From: Nitrospirota bacterium
Lineage (GTDB): Bacteria; Nitrospirota; Thermodesulfovibrionia; Thermodesulfovibrionales; UBA6898
Direction of reading: 5' to 3'
NCBI GenBank assembly: GCA_021783515.1
Contig: JAJXTV010000003.1
Span: 1-64,000 of the forward strand
DNA: 64,000 nucleotides
The position numbers and the translations under genes were made by a program. Below the pieces are notes generated by a model that did no database searches, was not told the DNA's origin, and saw nothing but the letters and a program-made list of their open reading frames with translations. This document shows, piece by piece, positions 39,584 through 49,383 of this stretch (position 1 is its first letter; every line of letters begins with the position of its first letter).

Positions 39584-40849
39584 ATGAGAAACGCAATGGA
39601 AAAGATAGGCGCTCTTCAGACGTCACCTTCCCCTGCTACTTTGAGGGGCTTGCTCACTATCCCCGTGATCGTTGCGTCTCTCGGCTATTTCGTCGACATC
39701 TACGATCTCATCCTCTTCAGCATCGTCAGGGTGTCAAGCCTTAAAGCGGTCGGACTTCAGGGCCAGTCGCTGCTCGACCAGGGAGTCTTCCTCCTGAACA
39801 TGCAGATGGGAGGCATGCTCCTGGGCGGGATTCTGTGGGGCGTTCTCGGCGACAAGAAGGGGCGCGTGAAGATACTTTTCGGGTCGATATTCATCTATTC
39901 CGTGGCGAATTTCGCCAACGGCTTCGTCACCTCTATCGGCGCTTATGCGCTATGGCGGTTCGTGGCAGGGATAGGTCTTGCGGGGGAACTCGGCGCGGGG
40001 GTCACCCTTGTCCTCGAAAATCTTCCGAAGAGCTCGAGAGGCTACGGTACGATGATAGTGGCCACCATAGGAGTAACGGGAGCCATACTCGCCAATTTCG
40101 TGGCGAAAAACTTCGACTGGAGGGCCGCCTATTTCATCGGCGGAGGTCTCGGACTGGCGCTTCTGATCACCAGGATAAGCGTCTTCGAGTCGGGCATGTA
40201 CCGGCAGATGGAAGACAAGGGCGTCAGCCGCGGAAATTTCTTCTCGCTCTTTACCGACCGTAGCCGCTTTTACCGGTATATGCAGTCGATCCTCATCGGG
40301 CTTCCGATATGGTACGCGGTCGGCATCCTCGTCACTTTTTCGCCCGAATTCGCCAGGGTGTTGGGAGTGTCCGGGCCGGTCAGCGCAGGGGAGGCGGTGA
40401 TGTTCTGCTATCTCGGGCTGGTCTTCGGTGATTTTTCGAGCGGGTTTCTGAGTCAGTATTTCGGGAGCAGGAAGAAAGTGGTCCTGCTCTTTCAGGTCCT
40501 GACAGCGTTGACGGTGTCGGTTTATTTTCTGCTGCGGGGGGTCAGCCCGGCGCTTTTCTACGCCCACTGTCTCGTGATCGGCTTTGCGGTCGGCTACTGG
40601 GCGATATTTATCACGATCGGGGCGGAGCAGTTCGGAACGAACCTGAGGGCCACGGTCGCCTCGACCGTACCGAATTTCATCCGGGGAATGGTCATCCCGA
40701 TCACGTTTTCGTTTAAGTATTTGAAGGGGTATTTCGGCATCATGCAGTCCGCTGCAATCGTCGGCGTCGTTTGTCTGGTTATCTCGTTTTATGCGCTCTA
40801 TCATCTCGAAGAGACCTTTCATAAAGACCTCGATTTTCTTGAAGAATGA
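39584..40849 (+). CDS. MFS transporter
   Basis: 421 residues, 12 membrane helices. MFS signatures GGILWGVLGDKKGRVK (loop 2-3) and GELGAGVTLVLENLPKSSRG place it near the metabolite:H+ symporter (sugar/organic acid) group. Substrate unknown. There is no RBS; TTTACA (39550) and AATATT (39573) spaced 17 bp would start transcription at about the ATG. ATG 39596 is an alternative start. It is followed by an exported thioredoxin-fold gene. Confidence 0.88.
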   Translation: MRNAMEKIGALQTSPSPATLRGLLTIPVIVASLGYFVDIYDLILFSIVRVSSLKAVGLQGQSLLDQGVFLLNMQMGGMLLGGILWGVLGDKKGRVKILFGSIFIYSVANFANGFVTSIGAYALWRFVAGIGLAGELGAGVTLVLENLPKSSRGYGTMIVATIGVTGAILANFVAKNFDWRAAYFIGGGLGLALLITRISVFESGMYRQMEDKGVSRGNFFSLFTDRSRFYRYMQSILIGLPIWYAVGILVTFSPEFARVLGVSGPVSAGEAVMFCYLGLVFGDFSSGFLSQYFGSRKKVVLLFQVLTALTVSVYFLLRGVSPALFYAHCLVIGFAVGYWAIFITIGAEQFGTNLRATVASTVPNFIRGMVIPITFSFKYLKGYFGIMQSAAIVGVVCLVISFYALYHLEETFHKDLDFLEE

Positions 40850-40869
40850 ATGACAATGCAGGAGGAACG

Positions 40870-41250
40870 ATGAAGAAGATAATATGTTTGTCTGCGGTAC
40901 TTATTATGCTGGTGACCCTGGCCGGGTACAGTGCGGCTGCAGGGGTAGACGCGGCCCTGGACGGCGCGAAGAAAGCGGGCAAGGCGGTCATGCTCGAGCT
41001 GGGGTCTGCGGGTTGCGGACCCTGCGAACAGATGAAGCCGGTGATGGAGAAACTGAAGGAGGCATACAAGGGGAGACTGGAAGTCATCTTCGTCGACGTC
41101 AGAAAAGACCGGGATGCCGCCCGAAGGTTCAGCGTCTTTGCCATACCGACGCAGGTTTTCCTCGACAGGAACGGGAAGGAATTTCACCGGCACATGGGCT
41201 TCTACGGGTATGAAGAAATCCTGCCCGTCCTGGAAGAAGCGGGCATATAG
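40870..41250 (+). CDS. exported thioredoxin-fold protein
   Basis: 126 residues from ATG 40870 (RBS GGAGG). Signal peptide (KKIICLSAVLIMLVTLAGYSAAA-like, quoted in part: SAVLIMLVTLAG), then a thioredoxin domain with active site SAGCGPCEQMKP, cis-Pro region AIPTQVFLDRNG and GFYGYEEIL. Probably a periplasmic thiol-disulfide protein for cytochrome c or envelope protein maturation. Confidence 0.88.
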   Translation: MKKIICLSAVLIMLVTLAGYSAAAGVDAALDGAKKAGKAVMLELGSAGCGPCEQMKPVMEKLKEAYKGRLEVIFVDVRKDRDAARRFSVFAIPTQVFLDRNGKEFHRHMGFYGYEEILPVLEEAGI

Positions 41251-41286
41251 GATCGAAACGGCGCCGGCTTTTGCCTCCCCGACCCG

Positions 41287-42975
41287 TCAGTATATCTTCG
41301 AACGCTTCGGCATCTGAGGGCTCTTCACGGCCTGTTTCTCGTCCAGGACGCTGCAGGCATCTATCAGCAGATGCATGGTGTCGAGCGTCACGTTCACCTC
41401 GTTTGTGACCTGGCCGTGGAGGATGGCGAATGAGCCGTGGTCCCATCTGATGAGCTGGAAGAAGGCGTCAGGGCCTCTCAGACTGCCGGCCGAGGCGTGG
41501 ACGATCTTTCCGCGGAGAAGGTAAAGCAGGCCTTTTTCTCCATCTTTTGCGATCTCGACCTTTGCGGTCTTCAGCCCGAGACTGAGTATCTGGATGATGT
41601 CCGTAAGGTTGAAGTCCTCGATCTTTCCGGTGAGCCCTCTCACCTCTTCCTGCGGCTCCGGAAGAGACACGTCAAAAAGAAGGCCCTTGATCTTCATCGT
41701 GATCTGGTCGATCTGTATCGGCTTTACCACGTAATCGACACGGCCGTTAAGGCGTTCGGCAAGGTTCTTCTCCGGCACGAGCATGAGGAACCGGCTCTCC
41801 TCAGACGCCGTCTGCCGGGCGGTATGATAAAACCTCCTGAAGGTCTCGAACTCGAGCGCGTCGGCGTCGGCAACGATCACCTGCGGGTTCTTCTGGCGGA
41901 TGCGGCTGATCGCCTCGATGCTGCTCGTCGCATGGATGACTTCAATATCGTCCGACGCGGTGCCGAGCTTTATCATGGCGGCAACGTTCAGCTCACGCTC
42001 GAAGATCAATACCCGCTTCCTGGCGACCGTCTCGCTGATCTCCTCTCCGATGACCGAGAGAAAGACTTCGACGACCTCCGGGTCGAACTGACTGCCTGCG
42101 TTTTTCCTGATCTCGGCGATCGCCTTGTCCTTCGGGAGCGCCCTCCGGTACGGCCTGTCGGTTGTGATCGCATAATAGGCGTCCACGACATTGATGATCC
42201 TTGCTCCTATAGAGATCTCCCTTCCTTTCAGGCCCATGGGGTAGCCGCTGCCGTCGTAATGCTCGTGGTGCTGGCTGATGATCGTGTCGAGGTTCCAGGG
42301 GAACCGTACGTGCCGGAGTATCTGCATCGTATGAATCGGGTGGGCCTTGATCGGCGTAAGCTCCGTCTGGTCCAGCCTCTTCGTCTCTTCGAGGATCTGC
42401 TGGTGTATGACGACCCTCCCGAGGTCCCGGAGAAGGGCCGCCATCCTTATGGCTTCGACAATGGCGTCTTCGAGCCCCATCTTTTCCGCGATCTTGCCGG
42501 AGAGCTCGGCGACCATATGGTCGTTGTTAAAGAAGTACTTGTCGTTTACGGCGAATATCTGCAGCAGCCGGTCGGCCAGGGCATAAGAAAACCGGCCCAT
42601 CTCGCCCAACTGGCGGTAAAGGAGGTTCTCGTTCCTGAGATAGTCGTTGATCAGTTTCAGGAACTCCTCGATATTGACGGAGAACTCCTTTTCTTTTGGA
42701 GAGAACGGCGAGGTGAAGATGACGCTCACGCCGGGCTTGATCTTCCCGACAAGGGCCTTGAATTCCCTGCGGGCGATGCCGGTCTCGTGGCCGGCCAGAA
42801 TGACGCCGATGTTGTCCTTCTCAAGAAGGTGAAGGGCCTCCAGCGCATCAGAGGTATCGAAAACCCTGTTGTCCTCGGTCTTCATGAGGATGCTGAGCGC
42901 CCGCCGCTCCCCCTCGTTCTTATTGAAGATCAGTATGCCTATGGACTCGTCTGATTTCTTATTGTTAGTGGACAC
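41287..42975 (-). CDS. HD-GYP-like regulator with degenerate HD pair, receiver-like domains and PATAN (DUF4388)
   Basis: 562 residues. The N-terminal ~120 residues resemble a receiver without a clear phospho-Asp. An HD-GYP domain follows (about 130-330): the cyclic-di-GMP phosphodiesterase metal motif HD is replaced by RD in LLRDLGRVVIHQQIL, while HHEHYDGSGYPMGLKG (GYP) is kept. A second receiver-like segment (~330-430) and a C-terminal DUF4388/PATAN domain (GKIEDFNLTDIIQIL) follow. Loss of the HD His probably abolishes catalysis, so it may bind cyclic-di-GMP or partner proteins. The start is well placed before the RNR promoter region; transcribed divergently from it. Confidence 0.85.
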   Translation of the reverse strand: MSTNNKKSDESIGILIFNKNEGERRALSILMKTEDNRVFDTSDALEALHLLEKDNIGVILAGHETGIARREFKALVGKIKPGVSVIFTSPFSPKEKEFSVNIEEFLKLINDYLRNENLLYRQLGEMGRFSYALADRLLQIFAVNDKYFFNNDHMVAELSGKIAEKMGLEDAIVEAIRMAALLRDLGRVVIHQQILEETKRLDQTELTPIKAHPIHTMQILRHVRFPWNLDTIISQHHEHYDGSGYPMGLKGREISIGARIINVVDAYYAITTDRPYRRALPKDKAIAEIRKNAGSQFDPEVVEVFLSVIGEEISETVARKRVLIFERELNVAAMIKLGTASDDIEVIHATSSIEAISRIRQKNPQVIVADADALEFETFRRFYHTARQTASEESRFLMLVPEKNLAERLNGRVDYVVKPIQIDQITMKIKGLLFDVSLPEPQEEVRGLTGKIEDFNLTDIIQILSLGLKTAKVEIAKDGEKGLLYLLRGKIVHASAGSLRGPDAFFQLIRWDHGSFAILHGQVTNEVNVTLDTMHLLIDACSVLDEKQAVKSPQMPKRSKIY

Positions 42976-43136
42976 TTCGGCTATCCCCCCTCTCTTCCCG
43001 CTTTAACAAATGTAATCATATTGACGAGATTAGTCAAGCCTAAAAATATCGGGCGCCCGAATATTCGGCCTATTTCGTTTCGGAGGAGCATAGGTCCTGC
43101 GATGGACAAGGCAGGGCCATTTGCTATACTTTGGCT

Positions 43137-44849
43137 ATGGAATTGTCCGAAAACGCAGTGAAGGTGCTGAAGGCACGCTACCTCTTGAAAAACGAGTCGG
43201 GCGAGACCATTGAGACACCGGAGCAGATGTTTTACCGGGTTGCGCAGCATGTTGCCGCCGCCGAAAGGAATTACGGCGGCGACGCCGGATACTGGACGGA
43301 ACGGTTCTTCAATCTGATGAAGGACTTGAAATTCCTGCCGAACTCGCCGGCGATGATGAACGCCGGCAAGTCGCTCGGACAGCTTGCCGCATGCTTTGTC
43401 CTCCCTGTCGAGGATTCGATGGACAGCATATTCAGCTCCCTGAAGAACGCTGCCCTGATTCTTCAGAGCGGGGGAGGGACCGGTTTTTCTTTTTCCCACC
43501 TCAGACCGAAGGCCGACGTTGTCCGGTCGACAGGCGGGATCGCAAGCGGTCCCGTGTCTTTCATGAGGGTCTTCGATACGGCGACCGAGGTGATCAAGCA
43601 GGGAGGGGCGCGGCGCGGGGCAAATATGGGCATATTGAGCGTCGATCATCCGGACGTTCTCGACTTCGTCCGGATCAAGAGGTCGGAAGGGGAGCTCGAA
43701 AATTTCAACATCTCGGTCGCAATAACGGACGCTTTCATGAAGGCCCTGAAGGAGGACGGGGAGTATGAGCTTTACAACCCAAGGACGAGGCGGCCTGTGG
43801 GCAGGCTGAGCGCGCAGGACGTCTTTGACGAGATCGCTGCCAGCGCATGGGAAACCGGGGACCCCGGTGTTGTATTCATCGACACGATCAACAGGGCCAA
43901 TCCCACTCCCCAGATCGGGAAGATGGAGTCAACGAACCCCTGCGGAGAACAGCCGCTTCTGCCTTACGAGGCCTGCGTTTTGGGGTCGGTAAATCTCGGC
44001 AGGTATGTGAGGAGCAGGAGCGGCGGCCCTGCGATCGATTACCCTCTCCTCTCGGAAGACATTTCGACCGCCGTGAGGTTTTTGGACGACACGATCGACG
44101 TAAACAGGTATCCGCTTCCCGCCATCGAGGCGATGCACAGGGGAAACAGAAAAGTCGGCCTCGGAGTGATGGGGTGGGCGGATATGCTGATCACGCTGGG
44201 GATGGCCTATGACGGCCAACGGTCATTTCGTCTTGCGGGTGAGCTGATGAGATTTTGCCGGGACAGGGCGAGACAATCCTCCGCGGCGCTTGCCGGCACG
44301 AGAGGGGTCTTCCCCAATTTCAAGGGCTCCGTCTATGATGCGCCGGGGATGCCGGCTGTCCGGAATGCGACCACGACGACGATCGCCCCTACCGGGACAC
44401 TCTCGATCATCGCCGGATGTTCGGGCGGCATTGAGCCTCTCTTTTCCCTGGCATACAAAAGGCTCATCATGGAGACCGAAATGGCAGAAGTGGACGAACG
44501 TTTTTTCAGGGTGGCGCGGGAACAGGGTTTTTATTCCGGCGAGCTGAGGGAAAAAGTGCTCAGACAGGGCACTCTTCGCGGCATTGCCGGCGTTCCGGCC
44601 AGGATGAAGAAGCTCTTTAAGACCGCCCGCGAGATCGCATATGAGGACCACGTCGAGATGCAGGCCCGCTTCCAGGAATACACCGATAACGCTGTTTCGA
44701 AGACGATCAATATGCCGAGAAGCGCAACGAAGGAGGATGTCGCGCGGGCCTATCTCCTCGCCTATGCAAAAGGTTGCAAAGGGGTCACGATCTTCAGACA
44801 CGGCGCCCGAAAGAAGGGGACTCTCGTAAGGCTCGCCGACGCGGACTGA
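43137..44849 (+). CDS. nrdJ: adenosylcobalamin-dependent (class II) ribonucleotide reductase
   Basis: 570 residues. [24 protein letters not shown] (quoted NSPAMMNAG and QLAACFVLP) carries the first redox Cys; the radical/active-site motif [14 protein letters not shown] is intact; [22 protein letters not shown] is typical of NrdJ (quoted [11 protein letters not shown]). It makes deoxyribonucleotides with or without oxygen. The C-terminal CXXC tail that usually regenerates the active site is not present; the protein ends [12 protein letters not shown]. No RBS; TATACT (43125-43130) lies 6 nt before the ATG, so a leaderless mRNA is likely. TTG 43131 is an alternative start. Confidence 0.92.
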   Translation: MELSENAVKVLKARYLLKNESGETIETPEQMFYRVAQHVAAAERNYGGDAGYWTERFFNLMKDLKFLPNSPAMMNAGKSLGQLAACFVLPVEDSMDSIFSSLKNAALILQSGGGTGFSFSHLRPKADVVRSTGGIASGPVSFMRVFDTATEVIKQGGARRGANMGILSVDHPDVLDFVRIKRSEGELENFNISVAITDAFMKALKEDGEYELYNPRTRRPVGRLSAQDVFDEIAASAWETGDPGVVFIDTINRANPTPQIGKMESTNPCGEQPLLPYEACVLGSVNLGRYVRSRSGGPAIDYPLLSEDISTAVRFLDDTIDVNRYPLPAIEAMHRGNRKVGLGVMGWADMLITLGMAYDGQRSFRLAGELMRFCRDRARQSSAALAGTRGVFPNFKGSVYDAPGMPAVRNATTTTIAPTGTLSIIAGCSGGIEPLFSLAYKRLIMETEMAEVDERFFRVAREQGFYSGELREKVLRQGTLRGIAGVPARMKKLFKTAREIAYEDHVEMQARFQEYTDNAVSKTINMPRSATKEDVARAYLLAYAKGCKGVTIFRHGARKKGTLVRLADAD

Positions 44850-44911
44850 ACCCCGCCGGGGGGCGGCTTTCCGCCTGGACTTAGCCCCGTCCCGATCATT
44901 ATCATAGATAT

Positions 44912-46231
44912 GTGAAGATCCTTCTGGTGAACCCCAACACATACCGCGTTCCCCCGGTGCCGCCGATAGGCATCGAGCACGTGGCCGGTGCAGTGGAGGA
45001 GGCGGGTCACGAGGCCGAGATAGTCGACCTCTGTTTCTCCGATTCGCCGCTCGGGGACATCGACGCAGCAGTGGCCGCATTCGGCCCCGACATCGCCGGC
45101 GTGAGTGTGCGGAATATCGATACTGTCCTGTTTCAGACGAACGAGTTCTTTCTCGACGGCATAAGGGATATCGTCCGGCATCTAAGAGAGCGGCATAATC
45201 TCTGCGTTATCGTAGGGGGCGCCGGAGTGGCAGTCGATCCCGGGGGCGTTGTTGAATATCTCGGAGCCGATTACGGCGTGGCGGGTCCGGCCGAAGGAGC
45301 GATCAACGAACTGCTGGATGATATCGCACGGAAGGGCGTGGCGAAGCGTGTTCGCTATCGAAGCTACCGGTACGATCTGCGATGTCCCCGGAAGACCGAA
45401 AAGACGGATTATGCACGTTACCTCCGCGAGGGAGGAATCGGCGGGTTCGACACGCATAAGGGATGCAGTTCCTCCTGCGTTTACTGCATCGAGGCGAATA
45501 CCAGGGTGTCGTTCAAGCCGGTCGATGACGTTCTGGCGGAGCTCCGATCGCTTGCCGATCGGGGCTGCAGCAGTTTCCATCTTTGCGATTCCGAGTTCAA
45601 CGAGGACCTGGACCACGCGATCGAGTTCTGCGGCGCGTTGAAGCGAAGGGGGCCTTCAATCGATTGGGCGCTCTATATGAAGCCGGCAAACTACAACAGG
45701 AAACTCTTCAGGGCGATGAAGGATTCGGGCGTGTCGCTGATCACCCTCACCGTGGACTCGTGGAAGAAATGCCCCTTATACTGGTCGGACGTCGAGAAGA
45801 TCGTCTTCAGCGCCAAGTCATGCGGACTGAAGATCATGGTCGATTTTCTCTGCGGGTTCCCGTACGAGGACGAGGAGACGCTCTGTTTTTATCTCGATCT
45901 TTTCAGGAGGACGCAGCCCGATGGCGTCGGAATCAATACCTATATCAGGCTTTACCGGGGGCTCCCGATTACGGATATCATTTTCCGGGATGAGGCGTTA
46001 AAGAAGAACCTGATAGGATATCGCGGGGACGGCGGTCTGGTGATGCCGGTTTTTTACAACCAGCTTTCGTCTGAAAGGCTGTCGGAACTTATCGCGGGAG
46101 AGTCGATCTTCAGGATAGAAGGGCTCGAAAAGGGAGTGAATTACAGCCGGCGTGCAGTGCCGGGTTCTGCTGGGAAGACAGGGCTACCGGAATGCTCCGC
46201 AGAGTCGGCGGGTCACGGGGAGGAGCGCTGA
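44912..46231 (+). CDS. B12-binding radical SAM protein
   Basis: 439 residues. The N-terminus has a cobalamin-binding fold (KILLVNPNTYRVPPVPPIGIEH, quoted LLVNPNTYR; GHEAEIVDLCFSD). The radical-SAM cluster is GCSSSCVYC, followed by a TIM-barrel with SSFHLCDSEFNEDL and MVDFLCGFPYEDEET. B12-radical SAM enzymes do methylations and ring rearrangements; no specific substrate can be given. The start is GTG at 44912 without RBS; TATCAT lies 6 nt before it. The next gene, a membrane protein, starts 2 bp after the stop. Confidence 0.85.
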   Translation: MKILLVNPNTYRVPPVPPIGIEHVAGAVEEAGHEAEIVDLCFSDSPLGDIDAAVAAFGPDIAGVSVRNIDTVLFQTNEFFLDGIRDIVRHLRERHNLCVIVGGAGVAVDPGGVVEYLGADYGVAGPAEGAINELLDDIARKGVAKRVRYRSYRYDLRCPRKTEKTDYARYLREGGIGGFDTHKGCSSSCVYCIEANTRVSFKPVDDVLAELRSLADRGCSSFHLCDSEFNEDLDHAIEFCGALKRRGPSIDWALYMKPANYNRKLFRAMKDSGVSLITLTVDSWKKCPLYWSDVEKIVFSAKSCGLKIMVDFLCGFPYEDEETLCFYLDLFRRTQPDGVGINTYIRLYRGLPITDIIFRDEALKKNLIGYRGDGGLVMPVFYNQLSSERLSELIAGESIFRIEGLEKGVNYSRRAVPGSAGKTGLPECSAESAGHGEER

Positions 46232-46233
46232 GC

Positions 46234-47886
46234 GTGGGGAGCGGCGACGGCAGAGGGAGAATTGCGGGCGTGCTTGAAAGCAGCGTATTCCGGCACGTTC
46301 TCACCGCGATTTTTGCCTTGGCGATCTTCTTCTCTGCCCTGGTGCCCGTCAATTCGAACGATTTCTGGTGGCACCTCAAGACCGGCGAGTACATTCTGCA
46401 GTACCACGAGGTGCCGTCTCACGACCCTTTCACCTATACCTCCGCTGCCGACGATCCCGCATATCCCGGACGACAGGCCTTCGTCCTTTCGCAGTACTGG
46501 CTCGCACAGGCCTCGTTTGCCGCGGTCGTGAACGCTTTTGGGTTTAAGGGTATGATTATCTTTCGAGCGTTGATATTCGTGGCAATAGGCCTGCTGATAG
46601 TAGTCTTTCTGCGGATAAACGCCGGAGGAGAAGTGTCATTCCTGCCGCTAATTCTGTTTGCGCTTGCCACCAGCGTGGCACTGGAGGATTCGGACAGACC
46701 ACAGGTCTTCTCTTTCCTGATTGCGTTGCTTGTGGTGCTTCTGGTTGAAGGCGGGGTCAGAGGGCGGAGGAGATGGCTTTTCTTTCTGAGTATCCCGGTC
46801 ATATGGGTCGCCTCGAACCTGCACGGGGGATATATGGCTGGCCTCGCATTCCTGGCAGTGTACGCCGGTTGTTCCTTCTTTGAGGAGAGGCTGAAACCGT
46901 TCAGGGGGATTCTGGTCTTGGTCGTTCCCCTTTCTTTGGCCGCGTCGTATGTAAATCCCGGCCACTGGTACGCGTGGCGTTTCCTGCTCCCCGGGTCTGT
47001 TCCGATGGCGGGGACAATTATGGAATATCGTTCGCCTTTCTCGATACTTTCCCACACCCTGTCGAACCCGGGGTGGGTTGCCTATTGGGTCATGGCAGGG
47101 TTGTCTGTGGGGGCGGTATGGCATCATCTGAGACGCGGAAGGTACAGCTGGACTCTGCTTCTTTCAGGGACGCTGGCGGCATCGCTTCTCTCCATGAGAT
47201 TCGTCTTCTTCTTTGTGCCGCTGGCGACTGCCGTTGTAGCGCTTTTTATCGGGGAGACGGTGTTCAGGTCGCCGGCGGTGAAAAATGGCCTCAATGGTAT
47301 CTTTGTCTTGGGGGCGGCCGCAGTCGTCTTTCTGAATCCGCATAATCCGAACAGGATGGGGATAACCTCTGTTTTGCAGGACATGACCTTCCCGGCTGCT
47401 GCCGCCGATTATATGGCCGCCGAGAATCTGCCGCAGCCCGTTTTCAACGATGTACAATACGGCGGCTTCCTCGAATGGAGGCTCTGGCCGCGATACCGGA
47501 TGTTTACGGACACGCGCGAACTCAGCGGAAGAGTTTTTGACGAATATGTAGCAATTTTGGAAGCGGGGCCGAAGGGGAGGGCACTCCTGGGATCTTATGG
47601 CATCAATACGATCATCACGCCCGCTCTTGATCCGCCGTCGGGACGGATTATTCCCCTTGTGCGGTGGCTCCACGACAATCCCGACTGGTCTGTCGTCTAT
47701 GCCGACGGGCAATGTCTGATTTTTGTGCGGACAGGGCTTTATGCCGGCGGAAGGAGGCAGAAGGACAGCGTCTATTACGAAGTTCTGAGCGAGCTTCAGT
47801 ACTGGCGGCGGGCATATCCGTGGGGCCCCGGCTATGCGGAAAGCAGGGCCGAGGCCATGAGGCGCCTCGGCCTTGGAGGGAATTGA
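46234..47886 (+). CDS. polytopic membrane protein, glycosyltransferase-like
   Basis: 550 residues from GTG 46234 (GGGGAGGAG 8 nt upstream), preferred over an upstream ATG at 46192 that overlaps the previous gene. About 10-11 membrane helices. Features near the N-terminus, SNDFWWHLKTGEYILQ, and a C-terminal soluble part, FNDVQYGGFLEWRLWP and MFTDTRELSG, are typical of a family of bacterial membrane proteins related to GT-C glycosyltransferases. Substrate unknown. Probably co-transcribed with the radical SAM gene. Confidence 0.75.
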   Translation: MGSGDGRGRIAGVLESSVFRHVLTAIFALAIFFSALVPVNSNDFWWHLKTGEYILQYHEVPSHDPFTYTSAADDPAYPGRQAFVLSQYWLAQASFAAVVNAFGFKGMIIFRALIFVAIGLLIVVFLRINAGGEVSFLPLILFALATSVALEDSDRPQVFSFLIALLVVLLVEGGVRGRRRWLFFLSIPVIWVASNLHGGYMAGLAFLAVYAGCSFFEERLKPFRGILVLVVPLSLAASYVNPGHWYAWRFLLPGSVPMAGTIMEYRSPFSILSHTLSNPGWVAYWVMAGLSVGAVWHHLRRGRYSWTLLLSGTLAASLLSMRFVFFFVPLATAVVALFIGETVFRSPAVKNGLNGIFVLGAAAVVFLNPHNPNRMGITSVLQDMTFPAAAADYMAAENLPQPVFNDVQYGGFLEWRLWPRYRMFTDTRELSGRVFDEYVAILEAGPKGRALLGSYGINTIITPALDPPSGRIIPLVRWLHDNPDWSVVYADGQCLIFVRTGLYAGGRRQKDSVYYEVLSELQYWRRAYPWGPGYAESRAEAMRRLGLGGN

Positions 47887-47910
47887 GTGTCTGTCTGAAA
47901 AGGAAGATGT

Positions 47911-48285
47911 TCAGAAACTGACGCTCTGGCGCTCCATGAGGAGCTGGCCGAGGAACGAGCCGGGCTTGGGCTCCGCATTCTTGATGAATTCGGACGCGTC
48001 AAGTCCATAGGGCTTCAGGCAGGACGCGCAGACGTAGAATTTCACGTCGAAATCTTCGATGAGCGTCTTCAGAAGCTGGGCGACGGACGAAAAACCGTCC
48101 TTCTTCTGCCATGTGAGCGTTTCTGCGAAGCCCTTCTTCGCCAGCAGTGCCCCTTCATTGATCAGGAAAAAGTCCAGCTCGACGTCGAACGCCTTCATGT
48201 TCGTCGCCAGTTGCAGTGCGCCTGCCGCGTGGTCGGGCTTGTCGAATGAGTGGTTGAGGATAAAGATGAATTTCTTGTGCTCCAT
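47911..48285 (-). CDS. DsrE/DsrF-like family protein
   Basis: 124 residues from ATG 48285 (GGAGG upstream). FIFILNHSFDKPDHAAGALQLA and ELDFFLINEGALLAKKG are DsrE-fold signatures; a CASCLKPYGL motif provides two cysteines that could relay sulfur as in DsrE/TusD proteins. Small soluble cytoplasmic protein. Could act in sulfur trafficking; partner proteins are not in the window. Confidence 0.8.
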   Translation of the reverse strand: MEHKKFIFILNHSFDKPDHAAGALQLATNMKAFDVELDFFLINEGALLAKKGFAETLTWQKKDGFSSVAQLLKTLIEDFDVKFYVCASCLKPYGLDASEFIKNAEPKPGSFLGQLLMERQSVSF

Positions 48286-48474
48286 TGATGGCCTCCTTTT
48301 TTTCAGTTTACCACGAAATCTTACCATAGAAGTAAGGAGGTATGCAACAACGAAACAATGTCCGGCCAGTATGTATTCTCCGGAACCGGGCATGCGCGTA
48401 ACGGCGCAGTGCCTATGGCATTCTTGTCACTGATGGGTTAATATAATCGTACTATTTTTTTTGAGGAGGAACGG

Positions 48475-48996
48475 ATGGTCGTCGGCAGACCCTTTCTTAC
48501 CGTAGAGCAGATCCATAACAAGGTGAAGGAGCTTGCGGATGTCATCTCGGACGAATACGAGGGCAAGAACCTCCTTGCCGTCGGGATACTGAAAGGGGCC
48601 TTTGTCTTTTTCAGCGACATAGTGAGAATGATCAGGGTCCCCCTTGTCGTGGATTTTCTTATCGCATCGAGCTATGTCAGGGGCGATTCCAGCGGCGAAG
48701 TGAAGATGCATTACGACATCAGGGAGGATGTGGCGGACAAAGACGTGCTTCTGATCGAGGATATCGTGGATACCGGCATTACGCTTAACTACCTGAGGGA
48801 GCGAATTCTCATGAAAGGCCCCAAAAGCCTTAAGATATGCACCTTCCTCGATAAGACCGAGAGGAGGGAAGTTTCGGTCCCTCTCGATTACGTGGGCTTC
48901 AGGATACCCAATGAGTTCGTCGTCGGATACGGCCTGGATTTCGATAATAAGTTCAGAAACCTGCCCTACATATCCACTTTTAAAAAGACTGCCTAG
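48475..48996 (+). CDS. hpt: hypoxanthine(-guanine) phosphoribosyltransferase
   Basis: 173 residues. PRPP-binding motif LLIEDIVDTGITLNYL, substrate-region DYVGFRIPNEFVVGYGLD. Converts hypoxanthine/guanine plus PRPP to IMP/GMP in purine salvage. RBS GAGGAGGAAC precedes the ATG. Fifteen bases separate it from queD. Confidence 0.95.
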   Translation: MVVGRPFLTVEQIHNKVKELADVISDEYEGKNLLAVGILKGAFVFFSDIVRMIRVPLVVDFLIASSYVRGDSSGEVKMHYDIREDVADKDVLLIEDIVDTGITLNYLRERILMKGPKSLKICTFLDKTERREVSVPLDYVGFRIPNEFVVGYGLDFDNKFRNLPYISTFKKTA

Positions 48997-49011
48997 ATCC
49001 GGAGGATAGAT

Positions 49012-49383
49012 ATGTACGAGTTGTCCATAGAAGTCGGTTTTGCCGCCGCACACCAGCTGAGAGGCTATAAGGGCAAGTGCGAAAATCTGCATGGCCACAA
49101 CTGGCGGGTGCAGGTGAGCGTCACGGCCGAACGGCTGAACGAGATAGATATTGCGGTGGATTTTCACGACCTCAGAAAGGTGGCGGGGGAAGTGGTGGCG
49201 CCTCTCGACCACGCCTATTTGAATGACGTGTTCCCCTTTACCGAGAAGAACCCTTCGTCCGAAAACATCGCAAAATGGGTCTTCGATTCGCTGAAGAAGA
49301 AGATCAACAACGGCAATCTCCGCATGGCCGCGGTTACCGTATGGGAGTCGGAGACCGCTTCGGCCTCGTATTATGAGGATTGA
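49012..49383 (+). CDS. queD: 6-carboxy-5,6,7,8-tetrahydropterin synthase (QueD/PTPS family)
   Basis: 123 residues. Zinc ligands: AAHQL and ENLHGHNWRVQV; catalytic region CENLHGHNW with the Cys; DHAYLND and PSSENIAKWVF are typical. Makes the queuosine precursor from dihydroneopterin triphosphate. It overlaps the following PmbA-like gene by 11 bp. Confidence 0.92.
   Translation: MYELSIEVGFAAAHQLRGYKGKCENLHGHNWRVQVSVTAERLNEIDIAVDFHDLRKVAGEVVAPLDHAYLNDVFPFTEKNPSSENIAKWVFDSLKKKINNGNLRMAAVTVWESETASASYYED

Noticed and set aside
41437-42954. Plus-strand frame opposite the HD-GYP gene
   Set aside because: Antisense to a recognisable multi-domain protein; no motifs.
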